A stretch of 64,000 nt of DNA from Paenibacillus sp. cl123. Its GTDB lineage: Bacteria > Bacillota > Bacilli > Paenibacillales > NBRC-103111. The notes under the pieces are model-generated. The model was not told where the DNA came from. It searched no databases and was given only the letters and a program-made list of their open reading frames with translations. The DNA lies in assembly GCF_900101595.1 (NCBI RefSeq), contig NZ_FMYY01000007.1, forward strand, positions 114,288 to 178,287, read 5' to 3'. Below, one piece after another: positions 38,550 through 47,042 of this stretch. The translations under genes and the position numbers were made by a program. Within the stretch, counting starts at the first letter, position 1, and each line of letters opens with the position of its first letter.

Positions 38550-39707
38550 CTAAAACAAATTGGTCTGTACCGCAGCCGTCCGTCGCTCTTGCATGGCGAT
38601 ATAGTCTGGATTTATGTCTATCAAGGTGCATTCCCGGTTATTTGCCAGTGCGACCTTGGCTGTCGTTCCGCTGCCGCCGAAGGGATCAATGACCCAGCCG
38701 CTTACCGGAGCGCCTGCGAGGATGCATGGTTCAATCAGTTTCTCGGGAAATGTTGCAAAGTGTGCTTCCGGAAACGGCTGCGTCGCCACCGTCCAGACGC
38801 TGCGCTTATTCCGCATGCCGCTGTATTCCACTTCTTCACGCTCTTCTCGATGCTGCGAGGGCTGACCGGGCGGCGGCGATTCCTTAACCTTCCTGGCGAA
38901 TGAATTTGACCGGCTCCTCCCGGTCCGGTGAATCGTGCCGTGCGACCCTGGTTCTGTGTCCCAGCCTGCCGGAACCTTGAAATTCCCCCGAACCGTTCGT
39001 TTCCCCCCTTGGTTGTTGTCGAAGGTGCTGTTTCCCGTGTAAGCACCACCACGAAATCCATTTGCCCATTCATCCTGTACACCCGGTTCCTTGATCGCTT
39101 CTTTGTCGTAGTAATAGCGCTCGGACTTGGCCAGCAGGAACATGTATTCATGTGCCTTGGTCGTCCGGTCCGCCACACTCTCAGGCATCGGGTTAGGCTT
39201 GGCCCATATGTTGTCCATCCGGAGATACCATCCGTCTGCCTGGAGGGCAAAGGCGACGCGCCACGGAATGCCGATCAGGTCCTTCGGCTTGAGTCCGGAC
39301 GGAATAGTCTTGGAGATGGCTTTCATGCCCCCAAGGTTGCGCTGCCCGATCGTCGGATCACCTAATCCGGATATTCCGGCCTTGGCGTAGCTGTCTCCGA
39401 AATTCATCCAAAGGGTTCCGTCGTCCCTCAATACTCGCCAGACCTCCCGGAACACCAGCACCATGTGACCGACAAACATCTCCGGCGTAGGCTCCAACCC
39501 CAGACATCCGCGCCATGCTGGGACCGTAATCGGCGGAAGCCCGGGCATCGGCGTATAGATGACCTCCGGCCATTCGCTGGGCTCAACGCCGTAATCGCGC
39601 AGGCCCCAATACGGCGGGCTCGTGACGCAGGTGTGATAATGCCTCGCCGGCAGCTGATCACGCATTACGAGGCGGCAGTCTCCGTGCAGTATACGGGGGA
39701 CTCCCAA
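38550..39707 (-). CDS. Site-specific DNA methyltransferase (N4-C/N6-A, beta class)
   Basis: The TTG at 39707 is chosen because GGGGGAGGAGATAGCA directly precedes it, the same leader as its neighbours; a GTG at 39746 is also in frame. The ~385-residue enzyme has TSPPYWGLRDYG near the N-terminus and DPFGGSGTTAKVA near the C-terminus, an order typical of beta-class enzymes. SPPYW favours N4-cytosine or N6-adenine methylation. No restriction partner is seen, so it probably protects phage DNA. Confidence 0.88.
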   Translation of the reverse strand: MGVPRILHGDCRLVMRDQLPARHYHTCVTSPPYWGLRDYGVEPSEWPEVIYTPMPGLPPITVPAWRGCLGLEPTPEMFVGHMVLVFREVWRVLRDDGTLWMNFGDSYAKAGISGLGDPTIGQRNLGGMKAISKTIPSGLKPKDLIGIPWRVAFALQADGWYLRMDNIWAKPNPMPESVADRTTKAHEYMFLLAKSERYYYDKEAIKEPGVQDEWANGFRGGAYTGNSTFDNNQGGKRTVRGNFKVPAGWDTEPGSHGTIHRTGRSRSNSFARKVKESPPPGQPSQHREEREEVEYSGMRNKRSVWTVATQPFPEAHFATFPEKLIEPCILAGAPVSGWVIDPFGGSGTTAKVALANNRECTLIDINPDYIAMQERRTAAVQTNLF

Positions 39708-39726
39708 TGCTATCTCCTCCCCCTGA

Positions 39727-40257
39727 TCACCTGGATTGTCTGACACTGTATGTGCCTTGCCAATTAGACCGTTTCAGGAGATTCCTGCTCCATTGCCGTT
39801 TTGATTTAGTCAGCAGGCCCACTTCCCGATGCGTCATAGGCGGACGGGTAGCTGCTTCCTCGGCGTCCCATCCGGTTTTCATGCGGCGATGGAATGTTCG
39901 CTCCGGAATCCCGTTTTCAATAGCCTTTTTCAGTGCTTCGACCGGATATTTCCGACTGGCCTCATGCGCCCGAACGGCTTGCGCGCTGCGATCCTGGAGA
40001 GGTTGCGTAGCAGCCAGTTCGATATCCCATCCGAGTCGGTTAGCCCGATACCGCAAAGTGCTGTAACAGATACCATTTGCAGCGGCGACTTCGACCCAAT
40101 CTTTAAGCGGCTTTTTCGAGTGCGGCGGAGTTGATAATGCCCTCGCCTTCGGCCATGCAAGTTGGCGAATCCTTGCTTCCAGTAATGTGGGACGGATGCC
40201 AATTGCCTCAGCCTGCTTATACTCCTCGGGCGTGATGTAATAATCGTAAGGGTTCAT
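39727..40257 (-). CDS. Repetitive HTH-unit protein A
   Basis: The 176-residue product is built of three units that share the pattern A..GI...TL..R...LGWD.E.AAT..P (for example ANGICYSTLRYRANRLGWDI and ENGIPERTFHRRMKTGWDAE). Each looks like a helix-turn-helix. It is a paralogue of the next gene upstream. ATG follows GGGAGGAGATAGC. It probably binds DNA at repeated sites; target unknown. Confidence 0.65.
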   Translation of the reverse strand: MNPYDYYITPEEYKQAEAIGIRPTLLEARIRQLAWPKARALSTPPHSKKPLKDWVEVAAANGICYSTLRYRANRLGWDIELAATQPLQDRSAQAVRAHEASRKYPVEALKKAIENGIPERTFHRRMKTGWDAEEAATRPPMTHREVGLLTKSKRQWSRNLLKRSNWQGTYSVRQSR

Positions 40258-40269
40258 GCTATCTCCTCC

Positions 40270-40704
40270 CTATGGTGCCTCCGTCGCCGCTTTTATCGGG
40301 TTCCATTTTTGGAGATATACTCTCTCCAAAAGCAATTCCCGTGGTATCCCGTTACATCTGGCGAGGCGGTGAATCTCTTTTGATATCAATCGTTTTTGCG
40401 GACCAACTGACTCATCGGGATCAATAGGAGGCACTTCCTCAACACGACGCCTTAGAGGTTCACTTGCCGCCTTTTCATAGCTCCATCCCTCATAGATGCG
40501 GCTCTTGTAGGTTTCTTTGCCTATACCATTGCTGAGTGCGACATCGCGCCATGAATAGTATGCTTCGTCTCTGACCGCCTGTTTTCTTGGCTGCCGGGTG
40601 AGCGCTGTTTCCTTATCCCAACCGTTTTGGATTCGTCTCAGGAGAGTTGGTCCCGAGATGCCGTGTGCCTTTGCCCGCTGGTAATCCTCTCTAGTCATTT
40701 TCAA
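40270..40704 (-). CDS. Repetitive HTH-unit protein B
   Basis: The 144-residue product has three units like those of its neighbour (AHGISGPTLLRRIQNGWDKE, SNGIGKETYKSRIYEGWSYE, CNGIPRELLLERVYLQKWNP). The two genes probably arose by duplication. DNA binding is inferred. Confidence 0.65.
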   Translation of the reverse strand: MKMTREDYQRAKAHGISGPTLLRRIQNGWDKETALTRQPRKQAVRDEAYYSWRDVALSNGIGKETYKSRIYEGWSYEKAASEPLRRRVEEVPPIDPDESVGPQKRLISKEIHRLARCNGIPRELLLERVYLQKWNPIKAATEAP

Positions 40705-40746
40705 ACATGTGACCTCCTTGCAATCGCACCTTTTGTCTGCGGCAAG

Positions 40747-41022
40747 TCATGTGATCGCACATTCCGGGTTCTGACTTCCGAAAAAATCATTGACGTTCCC
40801 CGCCACATCCTCGGCCGGGTATGCCAGCACTCCGCGCGCCATGAAATAGTCAATTAAGTGCTGATTTACCGCCGAGAGATACTTCGCAGCCTGAGCCTTA
40901 TCGACTTCGCTTCCGCTCACCTCATGGAGCAGATCATCGAGACTCTGCAGCAAGCGGTGCCGGCATTCCTCCGGGCCCCTGTCGGTCAGTCTGAGCTGGA
41001 CCGGTATATTCATCACTTCCAC
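40747..41022 (-). CDS. Hypothetical early protein
   Basis: GTG 41022 is chosen because AGGAG lies 7 bases upstream; an ATG at 41013 is in frame. The ~91-residue product (NIPVQLRLTDRGPEECRHRL, AAKYLSAVNQHLIDYFM) is helical. The frame is open far upstream, but that part is a shadow of the neighbouring gene. Confidence 0.6.
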   Translation of the reverse strand: MEVMNIPVQLRLTDRGPEECRHRLLQSLDDLLHEVSGSEVDKAQAAKYLSAVNQHLIDYFMARGVLAYPAEDVAGNVNDFFGSQNPECAIT

Positions 41023-41032
41023 GCATATTCTC

Positions 41033-41656
41033 CTATCCGGGCAGCGGATGAGTGCTCTTGAGCTCCTGCAGCAGTCCAGCAATTTGGCTGACCCATGGCT
41101 GCAGGTACCGCGCCTTAATGTAGTCGTATTCTTCCTGTGTCGTCCAGGCTGTATGGCCAGATGGGTCAATGTCGGGCCTGATAACCCAGCCATTTTTTCC
41201 GGGCCTGATCCGGGTACCGCCGCAGCGGATACCATTGAGCACACCGCAAAGCGTGTTGTCGTCCACTCCGTACACCCGTCCTGCTCGCTGGTCATCTTCT
41301 GCTGCCATCTTAAGCAGTACATGCCAGAGGTGCATGTCGTCGGCCAGGTCGGGCCGCGGGTCGACGGTAGGCGGAGCGGCCTCTTGAAGGATAATTGCAG
41401 GCCCTGCTTGTGCTGGCGGCGCCTCGTTCGGTGGAGGCGGCAGCGGCTGCTCGTCAACGGGAGACGTTTTAGGTTTTGCGTTACGGACCCGGTATTCGTC
41501 CAGCGCTTGGTCCAGTCTCCTGACCTTGGCCTGCATCTTCTCCCGTTCGTCATCTTCGAGCAGCGGGTCCTCCAGCTCGATCTCAAGCTCCTTTTTTAGA
41601 GCCGCCGCCTTTGCCGCCTGCTCCTCGGTTTGGAGCTCCAGTTTTGCCACCATCAT
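41033..41656 (-). CDS. Hypothetical protein with coiled coil and Pro-rich linker
   Basis: ATG 41656 (or 41653) follows AAGGGCGGTG. The ~207-residue product has an N-terminal coiled coil (LELQTEEQAAKAAALKKELE), a proline-rich linker and a C-terminal domain (LLKMAAEDDQRAGRVYGVDD, WVIRPDIDPSGHTAW). It overlaps the end of the DnaB gene by 74 bases. A replication accessory role is possible from position only. Confidence 0.6.
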   Translation of the reverse strand: MMVAKLELQTEEQAAKAAALKKELEIELEDPLLEDDEREKMQAKVRRLDQALDEYRVRNAKPKTSPVDEQPLPPPPNEAPPAQAGPAIILQEAAPPTVDPRPDLADDMHLWHVLLKMAAEDDQRAGRVYGVDDNTLCGVLNGIRCGGTRIRPGKNGWVIRPDIDPSGHTAWTTQEEYDYIKARYLQPWVSQIAGLLQELKSTHPLPG

Positions 41657-43025
41657 CACCGCCCTTTTTTTCAAGCTCAACGTATCGCTGCAGCCACCAT
41701 TCAAACTTCAAGCGGAATCGGTTCTGGCCGACGTTCCGGCCTTTCGCGAATATGCTTTGTATGACCTTTGCGCCGTTCTCATAATCCCCACCATGATACA
41801 AAAACTCAACGACATCGGCGTCTTGTTCAATGGATCCGGACTCTTTAAGATGTCGGAGCTTCGGCTCGCCGTCGTCTACCTCGCGGTCAAGCTGGCTTAG
41901 CATGATAAAGCAGAATTTCATGTTCCGAGCCATCGTTTTCGCTGTACGAGTCACCCGTCCGATAGCCTGAGCCCGGTTTTCGTTCTTGCCCCGCAGGGGG
42001 ATCTCCATGATCTGCAGATAGTCGACGATGATCGCAGCGATTTTCCCGTACCGCTTCTTGAACTGGCGAGCTGTGGCCCGGATCTCGTCGATCGTTACGC
42101 CTGCGCTGTCTTGGACATAGAGTGGGAACCGCTCGATCTCGTCATATGCATCGTTAATTCGCTTCCACTCGGTTTCAGTGAAGCCTTCCGGCCCGCCCTT
42201 ATTAATCAACCGGTTATAATTGACCCCGGCTGACATGGCGACCATCCGATCGATTAATTCGGTTTCGTCCATCTCCTGGGAGAAGAACAGCACGGGGCCA
42301 GCTGAAGCGTTATGTTTGCAAATGCCATATGCGAGCTGCAACGCCTTAGCAGTCTTCCCGACCCCCGGCCTGCCAGCAATGATGTAGAGCCATCCCATCC
42401 AGATCATGGCCCACTCATCAAATTGCTTGAATACGCCAGTCAGGAGCTTGGCTGCTTTGCTTTTAAGGTGGTCGAAGTAGTCCTTCCTCATATCCGCGAA
42501 ACTTCTCATCTTCGAGGTGTTTTGCGGCCGGATGTCGAAGACTCTCTCCTCGACTGCTGCGAAATAGTCCTCGTCGGATTCGAACTCAGCAGGCTTGTTT
42601 TTCAGGGAACTATTAGGAACGAGCTGCACCGTATAGTCCCCGCCTGTCGCAATCTCAACGATATCCCTTGCTGCTTCGATTCCCCTGCGCCTGTGTGCCT
42701 TTGAGCGCACGATCCTAGCGTGATACAGGGCATTCTCGGCGGTCGGGCAAGACTGTGCTAGCTCGGCGATGTATGCTACCCCGCCCATATCGTCGTACCG
42801 GCCACGCCGCTGGAAATGCTCCGTGACGGTCAGCAGATCGATCGGGATATCTTTGCCGTGCAGGTACCGCATCACCCCGAATATAAGCTCGTTTTTCTTG
42901 GAGTAGAAGTCCCGCGCCTCCAGGAAGAGTAGATCATCCAAGACCTCCGGTTTGAGGAATACGGCCCCTAGAACGGATCGCTCAGCTTGTAAGTCGTCTA
43001 ATGCTGTTTCCGCTGTTTGGCTCAT
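41583..43025 (-). CDS. dnaB: Replicative DNA helicase, DnaB family
   Basis: ATG 43025 follows GGAGGAG at 7 bases. The 480-residue protein has the DnaB N-terminal domain (ERSVLGAVFLKPEVLDDLLF), Walker A GRPGVGKTAKAL, IIVDYLQIM (Walker B) and a C-terminal motif LSQLDREVDDGEPKLRHLKE. The end is a Gly/Lys-rich tail. With the loader (42982) and initiator (43244) it forms the phage replisome-loading module. Confidence 0.93.
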   Translation of the reverse strand: MSQTAETALDDLQAERSVLGAVFLKPEVLDDLLFLEARDFYSKKNELIFGVMRYLHGKDIPIDLLTVTEHFQRRGRYDDMGGVAYIAELAQSCPTAENALYHARIVRSKAHRRRGIEAARDIVEIATGGDYTVQLVPNSSLKNKPAEFESDEDYFAAVEERVFDIRPQNTSKMRSFADMRKDYFDHLKSKAAKLLTGVFKQFDEWAMIWMGWLYIIAGRPGVGKTAKALQLAYGICKHNASAGPVLFFSQEMDETELIDRMVAMSAGVNYNRLINKGGPEGFTETEWKRINDAYDEIERFPLYVQDSAGVTIDEIRATARQFKKRYGKIAAIIVDYLQIMEIPLRGKNENRAQAIGRVTRTAKTMARNMKFCFIMLSQLDREVDDGEPKLRHLKESGSIEQDADVVEFLYHGGDYENGAKVIQSIFAKGRNVGQNRFRLKFEWWLQRYVELEKKGGDDGGKTGAPNRGAGGKGGGSKKGA

Positions 43026-43329
43026 ATACAAACTCCTCCGGGTCGTTGCCTGCTGCTACCCAATCTTGGTGTGCAATCTGGATGTTTCTCGCTCTAATCT
43101 CGGGATCGACGTACGATTCCCGTTGCCGCTTAATTGAGGCGATTTTAGGGAACCACTCGCTCTCGTCGATGTGATCATTCAGGTTGGCAAGTGCCTCCCG
43201 AGCATCGAAGTCGGCCAGCCTCTCGACCCAGAGCTCGAAGATTTCAGGGTTCCTCTTCAAATTCGGAGCGCTGTCCGGGTAAGCTGCGGAAGCTTTCGCC
43301 ATCAGCAGCGCCACTTCGTCCCTGGTCAA
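42982..43329 (-). CDS. Helicase loader/inhibitor (SPP1 G39P-like)
   Basis: The 115-residue product (TRDEVALLMAKASAAYPDSA, LADFDAREALANLNDHIDES) matches phage helicase loader-inhibitor proteins. They bind the DnaB-type helicase and the initiator. It overlaps both the initiator and helicase genes, so the three are tightly coupled. Confidence 0.8.
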   Translation of the reverse strand: MTRDEVALLMAKASAAYPDSAPNLKRNPEIFELWVERLADFDAREALANLNDHIDESEWFPKIASIKRQRESYVDPEIRARNIQIAHQDWVAAGNDPEEFVYEPNSGNSIRRLTS

Positions 43330-44179
43330 ATTGACCGCCTCCCAATTGATTTTTCAGGAAATCCATATTGTCACTGACCTTGTTACCACCCGAGCCGGCC
43401 GTAATGCCCTCGGGATCTACGCTGTTATAATCTTCAAAGCGCTTCTGGTTGAGATAGGTTGAAGGATGCGGGATATACCTGGTTTCCGTGCCCAACAGTT
43501 TGCATGTCTCGGCATAATTGCGGGTGTTCTGGATGATCAGCTCCGGATCATAGTCTGGGCTCTTTTCGAGTGCAGACCATGCTTTCTGAGCGGCTGCTTT
43601 TGATATCCGTCGTGGATATGCAGAGTAGAAGATTGCAAAGTAGTCGACATTTTCTTTAAATACTTTATTTAAGATCTTTTTTCTTTTTATGGGGGAGGTA
43701 TTGCTCCCCCCTGAGTAAGGAAAATCGTTACTTTGAGGGGAGGTATTGCTCCCCCCCTGGGGGGAAGTATTGCTCCCCTCCCCCTCGTTACTGTGGGGGG
43801 AAGAATCGCTCCCCCCTAAGTCGTCAAAAAGGTCTCCCTGAATCACCGGCTCCCCTCCCTTCGGAATCGTCCAGGCGTCAAAATCTTTGTTGAAGGCAAG
43901 CATCCTTGCTGTCGTACTGGTTGCTTTCCGAGTTACAATCAGCACGTTTGCCTTTACGAGCGCAGCCACTTCCTTTTTGACTGTCCGCTCGGATATGCCG
44001 GTTGAGGCATGTAGGAATGTCAGCGAAAACTCATGTGCTTTGCGACCGTACCCGTAAGTCATTCGCCAAACCTTCATAATGATCCGGAACTGAGCTCCGT
44101 TAAAATTAAACCTGCATGTCTCGTCCAGGATCTCGTTGGCGATCCCCGTATAGCCGTTCTCCTTCTGGGGACTAGCCAT
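43244..44179 (-). CDS. Replication initiator (phage O-like) with origin iterons inside the gene
   Basis: ATG 44179 follows AGGTGAGGGGA. The ~311-residue protein has an N-terminal phage-O winged helix (GYTGIANEILDETCRFNFNG, STGISERTVKKEVAALVKAN). A middle of GGSNTSPQ-type repeats follows, then a C-terminal helical domain (YSAYPRRISKAAAQKAWSAL) of DnaD-like or partner-binding type. The repeats are the translation of four palindromic iterons, so the gene itself holds the likely origin, as in lambda O. Confidence 0.85.
   Translation of the reverse strand: MASPQKENGYTGIANEILDETCRFNFNGAQFRIIMKVWRMTYGYGRKAHEFSLTFLHASTGISERTVKKEVAALVKANVLIVTRKATSTTARMLAFNKDFDAWTIPKGGEPVIQGDLFDDLGGSDSSPHSNEGEGSNTSPQGGSNTSPQSNDFPYSGGSNTSPIKRKKILNKVFKENVDYFAIFYSAYPRRISKAAAQKAWSALEKSPDYDPELIIQNTRNYAETCKLLGTETRYIPHPSTYLNQKRFEDYNSVDPEGITAGSGGNKVSDNMDFLKNQLGGGQFDQGRSGAADGESFRSLPGQRSEFEEEP
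43691..43816. repeat. Four palindromic iterons, candidate phage replication origin
   Basis: Four copies of a ~21-bp hyphenated palindrome, GGGGGAGGTATTGCTCCCCCC and variants, occur at 43691-43711, 43736-43756, 43759-43779 and 43795-43816. Copies 3 and 4 have AAGTATTG and AAGAATCG centres. They sit inside the initiator gene; binding by its own product is inferred. Confidence 0.75.
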
Positions 44180-44194
44180 TCCCCTCACCTGCTT

Positions 44195-44683
44195 TTACCG
44201 GAAGTAAACACTCCGAACGAACCTGATAATCCTCGTCTCCAGGTCATCATCCATCGGGCGCCCCGACGACCGATCCGCATCCCACTCGTCAAAAATCTTG
44301 CTGATTCCCGCCTTCACTTCTGCATCGCTCGGCTGCGGCAGCTCATCTATGCTGCGCTCGATCTGCTGCAGTAAGAGGTCACGTTCTCTTCTTGCTTCCG
44401 ACAGGTCAAAGCTGTAATCGGTGACTTTCTTGCTCAACTGGGAGATTCTATTTCTTTTCTCCTCCAGCTCGAGGGACAGTTTGTTGATTTTATTTTGGAG
44501 ATGTACGACCTCCTGATCGACCTCATAGCATTGATGGTCTGGAATCTCTGCCCCAATATGGACCCCTTCGAGGATTTGGTATGCCCTGTCATTAGTCAAC
44601 GATTTTCGAGCCGATACCTCCGTGCCGCTATGGATAAAATCGCCGCGAGTGTGCGGGAATGTTTTGAGGATACGAATGATCAC
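44195..44683 (-). CDS. Hypothetical coiled-coil protein
   Basis: GTG 44683 has GGAGGTGCTTTAG upstream. The 162-residue product has an N-terminal beta-rich ~50 residues and a long coiled coil (EVVHLQNKINKLSLELEEKR ...). A helical acidic C-terminus follows. It lies between the nuclease and initiator genes. Function unknown. Confidence 0.65.
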   Translation of the reverse strand: MIIRILKTFPHTRGDFIHSGTEVSARKSLTNDRAYQILEGVHIGAEIPDHQCYEVDQEVVHLQNKINKLSLELEEKRNRISQLSKKVTDYSFDLSEARRERDLLLQQIERSIDELPQPSDAEVKAGISKIFDEWDADRSSGRPMDDDLETRIIRFVRSVYFR

Positions 44684-45430
44684 CTAAAGCACCTCCAGAT
44701 AATAATGCTTGCCTTCCGTAAACCCGCACCGTCGTAGCGCAGATACAGCCGTCATCCGGGCAAGCTCCGGCATGTTGTTATTGCTGCTGAGGTGGGTCAG
44801 GTATATCCGCTCCCCCCGGCCCCGGACTAGCTGGGACAGTGCCGCAGCCGTCTGCTCATTGCTCAAATGACCGATATCGGACAATATGCGCGCTTTAACG
44901 CTTGATGGGTATTGCTCATTTTGCTCGACCATGCTCTCGTCATGATTTGCCTCAATGATGATGGCGTGGCTGCCGGCCATGGCCTCCAGCATGTCATCGT
45001 CCACTTTGCCTGTATCTAGGCAGATGCTGACTTTGTAGTCGTCGCAGTTCGCCGTGTATCCTACCGGTTCGTAGCTGTCGTGGTAGGTCTTGAATGCTGC
45101 AACCTCCCAGCCGTCGGAGCTGCTCATCACGGTATTCCCCGGCCGCACAAGGCCGTCATGGTCTTCCGGCTCCCGAATGGACTTCCATTCCCCGTCCGTC
45201 GCGTAGACGGGGATGATGTACTTTGCAGCCAGCGGCAGGCCTTTGACGTGATCAGCATGCGCATGAGTGATAAAAATGCCGATTATGTCCGGGGCCGATA
45301 TGCCCGCCTCGAGCAGCCGCTTCTCGATCTTTGTCTTCGCTACTCCGGCATCAATTAGGATCGTTTTGCCGTTGGCGGTCAGGGCGATGCAGTTGCCCGC
45401 GCTGCCGGATGCGAGGATGTCGATTTTCAT
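44684..45430 (-). CDS. MBL-fold nuclease (YycJ/WalJ-like)
   Basis: The 248-residue protein starts ILASGSAGNCIALTANGKTI and has ITHAHADHVKGL, SICLDTGK and EANHDESM, the metallo-beta-lactamase nuclease pattern of YycJ/WalJ. Those host proteins are thought to be 5'-3' exonucleases. Next to Bet and a Rad50-like ATPase it may supply the exonuclease of the recombination module. It overlaps the preceding gene by 4 bases. Confidence 0.88.
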   Translation of the reverse strand: MKIDILASGSAGNCIALTANGKTILIDAGVAKTKIEKRLLEAGISAPDIIGIFITHAHADHVKGLPLAAKYIIPVYATDGEWKSIREPEDHDGLVRPGNTVMSSSDGWEVAAFKTYHDSYEPVGYTANCDDYKVSICLDTGKVDDDMLEAMAGSHAIIIEANHDESMVEQNEQYPSSVKARILSDIGHLSNEQTAAALSQLVRGRGERIYLTHLSSNNNMPELARMTAVSALRRCGFTEGKHYYLEVL

Positions 45431-45810
45431 TCCTCGGTACCACCGGGCAAAAATAGACCTAATCGTGTGCGTTGCTCATTAGATAGACCGTATCGAACAA
45501 TCTCCTCAAGCGATCCAGCCACTTCGGCGACACCCCATTCTTGGCATCCCCAACCTGTGTAATCGCAGCCAGAGTCGATCGTTGCAAATCGTCCATCTTT
45601 TAGAAGAAATACCCCTAACCAGTTTTCCCCGTTGTGTTCCCCATCCGAGATTGCAATAATTTCTGCAACATCCTCGCGGTCGAATGGTGTTGTAGAAACA
45701 GGGGAAGCGAACTGGACGACTACAGGCTTGCCATTCAACTCTGTGTCTACCTCTTTTCCTGCAGCCCCGAAAGCTTCTTGCCAATCTAAATCATTTAGTC
45801 TATCCAACAT
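45427..45810 (-). CDS. Hypothetical early protein
   Basis: ATG 45810 follows AAAGGAGAATGAACG. The 127-residue acidic protein (LNDLDWQEAFGAAGKEVDTE, GRFATIDSGCDYTGWGCQEW) has no recognised family. It is coupled to the MBL gene. Confidence 0.65.
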   Translation of the reverse strand: MLDRLNDLDWQEAFGAAGKEVDTELNGKPVVVQFASPVSTTPFDREDVAEIIAISDGEHNGENWLGVFLLKDGRFATIDSGCDYTGWGCQEWGVAEVAGSLEEIVRYGLSNEQRTRLGLFLPGGTEE

Positions 45811-45824
45811 CGTTCATTCTCCTT

Positions 45825-46055
45825 TCAAATCTCGCGCTCCCGCTTCAACCGTTCCTGCCACGCTTTAAGATGGCCGCAGCCTCTAGCTGGAATCTCGTAG
45901 TGTCGGCGCCCTTGGGCAAAGGAAACGAACATGTCGCTGGATCGCTCATAGTAAAATCCGTTCAGGACCGGAGCTGCCGGCACCGCTATGGCAGCTGGCA
46001 CCGGGTACGGATCGAGCATCGAGAACAGGTCAATCTGTATAGGTTGCGTCGTCAC
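45825..46055 (-). CDS. Hypothetical early protein
   Basis: GTG start at 46055 abuts the Bet stop. The 76-residue product (TTQPIQIDLFSMLDPYPVPA, GFYYERSSDMFVSFAQG) begins with a short peptide-like motif. Unknown. Confidence 0.55.
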   Translation of the reverse strand: MTTQPIQIDLFSMLDPYPVPAAIAVPAAPVLNGFYYERSSDMFVSFAQGRRHYEIPARGCGHLKAWQERLKREREI

Positions 46056-47042
46056 CTATTTAATGGCGTCGAACAGTTCGTCGTCGAGTAAATCATCATC
46101 ATCTGGCCGGGCGTCTGCCGCCGCTTTGCTCTCTTGAATATGGAGGTCCATGATCTTCAGCAGCGCGTTGTACTCCGCGAGTGTCGGCGTATCTCCTTTA
46201 AGCTTGCCGTGCTGAGCGATGTATGCTGACATGGAGTCTTTATCTGTGATTCCCAACTCCTTGAATTTTGCGCTCATCTGAGCCCGGGCTTGCTTGATCT
46301 TCGGGTCGGGCTGTTGTTGATCGTGAGGCGCTGGAGTCGGACCGTCTGCTTTCTGCTGCTGGCTTGACTGTGGGAGTTGCTCGGGAGCAATTTTCTCCGC
46401 CTCAGCAGTAATGTCCCGGCGCTGCGGTTCGTATTGCTGCAAGGTATCTCCGCCCCCGGAGCCAATGTACTCATCTTCCGCGACCTCAATGCCAAACTGG
46501 CGCTTAAAAGCTCGCTTGATCGCATGTTTGACGATCATGTCGTCGAAATAGTCCTTCCACATCTGCCCGTTCCGGCCTTTTACCAGATGCTCAACCTGAT
46601 CGCTCCGGACGATTACCAAGATGTTTGGCATTCCGTCGCGGTAAGCGATGCAGTAAGCACCCACCGTTTTCCCGGGGCTCATCATGTTCGGTTCATGCTC
46701 GACCTCGCCTTTCGCCACATTGGCCTTGAAGTGATCGTTTTCCCTGACCTCTGAAGCAATAAAGCCCTTGTATTCGGGGTGCTTCTTTGCGATGGCGACA
46801 ATACCCTCAACAGCAATCTGGATGCTCATAACAGGGCCATTTTTACCGTCGTAGACGATGCAAAATACTTGATTGAGGAACGGGTTCAGGCCTGCACTGA
46901 CGCATGTCTGGACGAACAATGCAAATTGCTCGTTCGTTGTCCCGCGGGCAATCGTGGCCTTAAGGGTGTCGAGCTCAGTTTGTGTGAAGTTGCCTACCAG
47001 CGCCTGCGTATTGACCGTTTGAAGTGACTTGTTTGCGCTCAT
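46056..47042 (-). CDS. bet: Phage recombination protein Bet (RecT/Redbeta superfamily)
   Basis: The 328-residue protein has FTQTELDTLKATIARGTTNE, GLNPFLNQVFCIVYDGKNGP and MSIQIAVEGIVAIAKKHPEY, the Bet single-strand annealing core. A disordered Gln-rich linker and a helical C-terminus follow. It anneals complementary strands in phage recombination with the Rad50-like ATPase and MBL nuclease nearby. It overlaps the preceding gene by 4 bases. Confidence 0.9.
   Translation of the reverse strand: MSANKSLQTVNTQALVGNFTQTELDTLKATIARGTTNEQFALFVQTCVSAGLNPFLNQVFCIVYDGKNGPVMSIQIAVEGIVAIAKKHPEYKGFIASEVRENDHFKANVAKGEVEHEPNMMSPGKTVGAYCIAYRDGMPNILVIVRSDQVEHLVKGRNGQMWKDYFDDMIVKHAIKRAFKRQFGIEVAEDEYIGSGGGDTLQQYEPQRRDITAEAEKIAPEQLPQSSQQQKADGPTPAPHDQQQPDPKIKQARAQMSAKFKELGITDKDSMSAYIAQHGKLKGDTPTLAEYNALLKIMDLHIQESKAAADARPDDDDLLDDELFDAIK

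Noticed and set aside
38550..39707. A restriction-modification system
   Set aside because: No restriction endonuclease gene adjoins the methyltransferase; neighbours are XF1762 and HTH-repeat proteins.
41022..41586. N-terminal extension of the 40747 gene
   Set aside because: Arg/Pro/Thr-rich shadow of the gene at 41033; a ribosome site supports the start at 41022.
43691..43816. CRISPR-like repeats
   Set aside because: Four palindromic repeats with unequal 2-24 base gaps inside a coding gene; they are iterons, not a CRISPR array.
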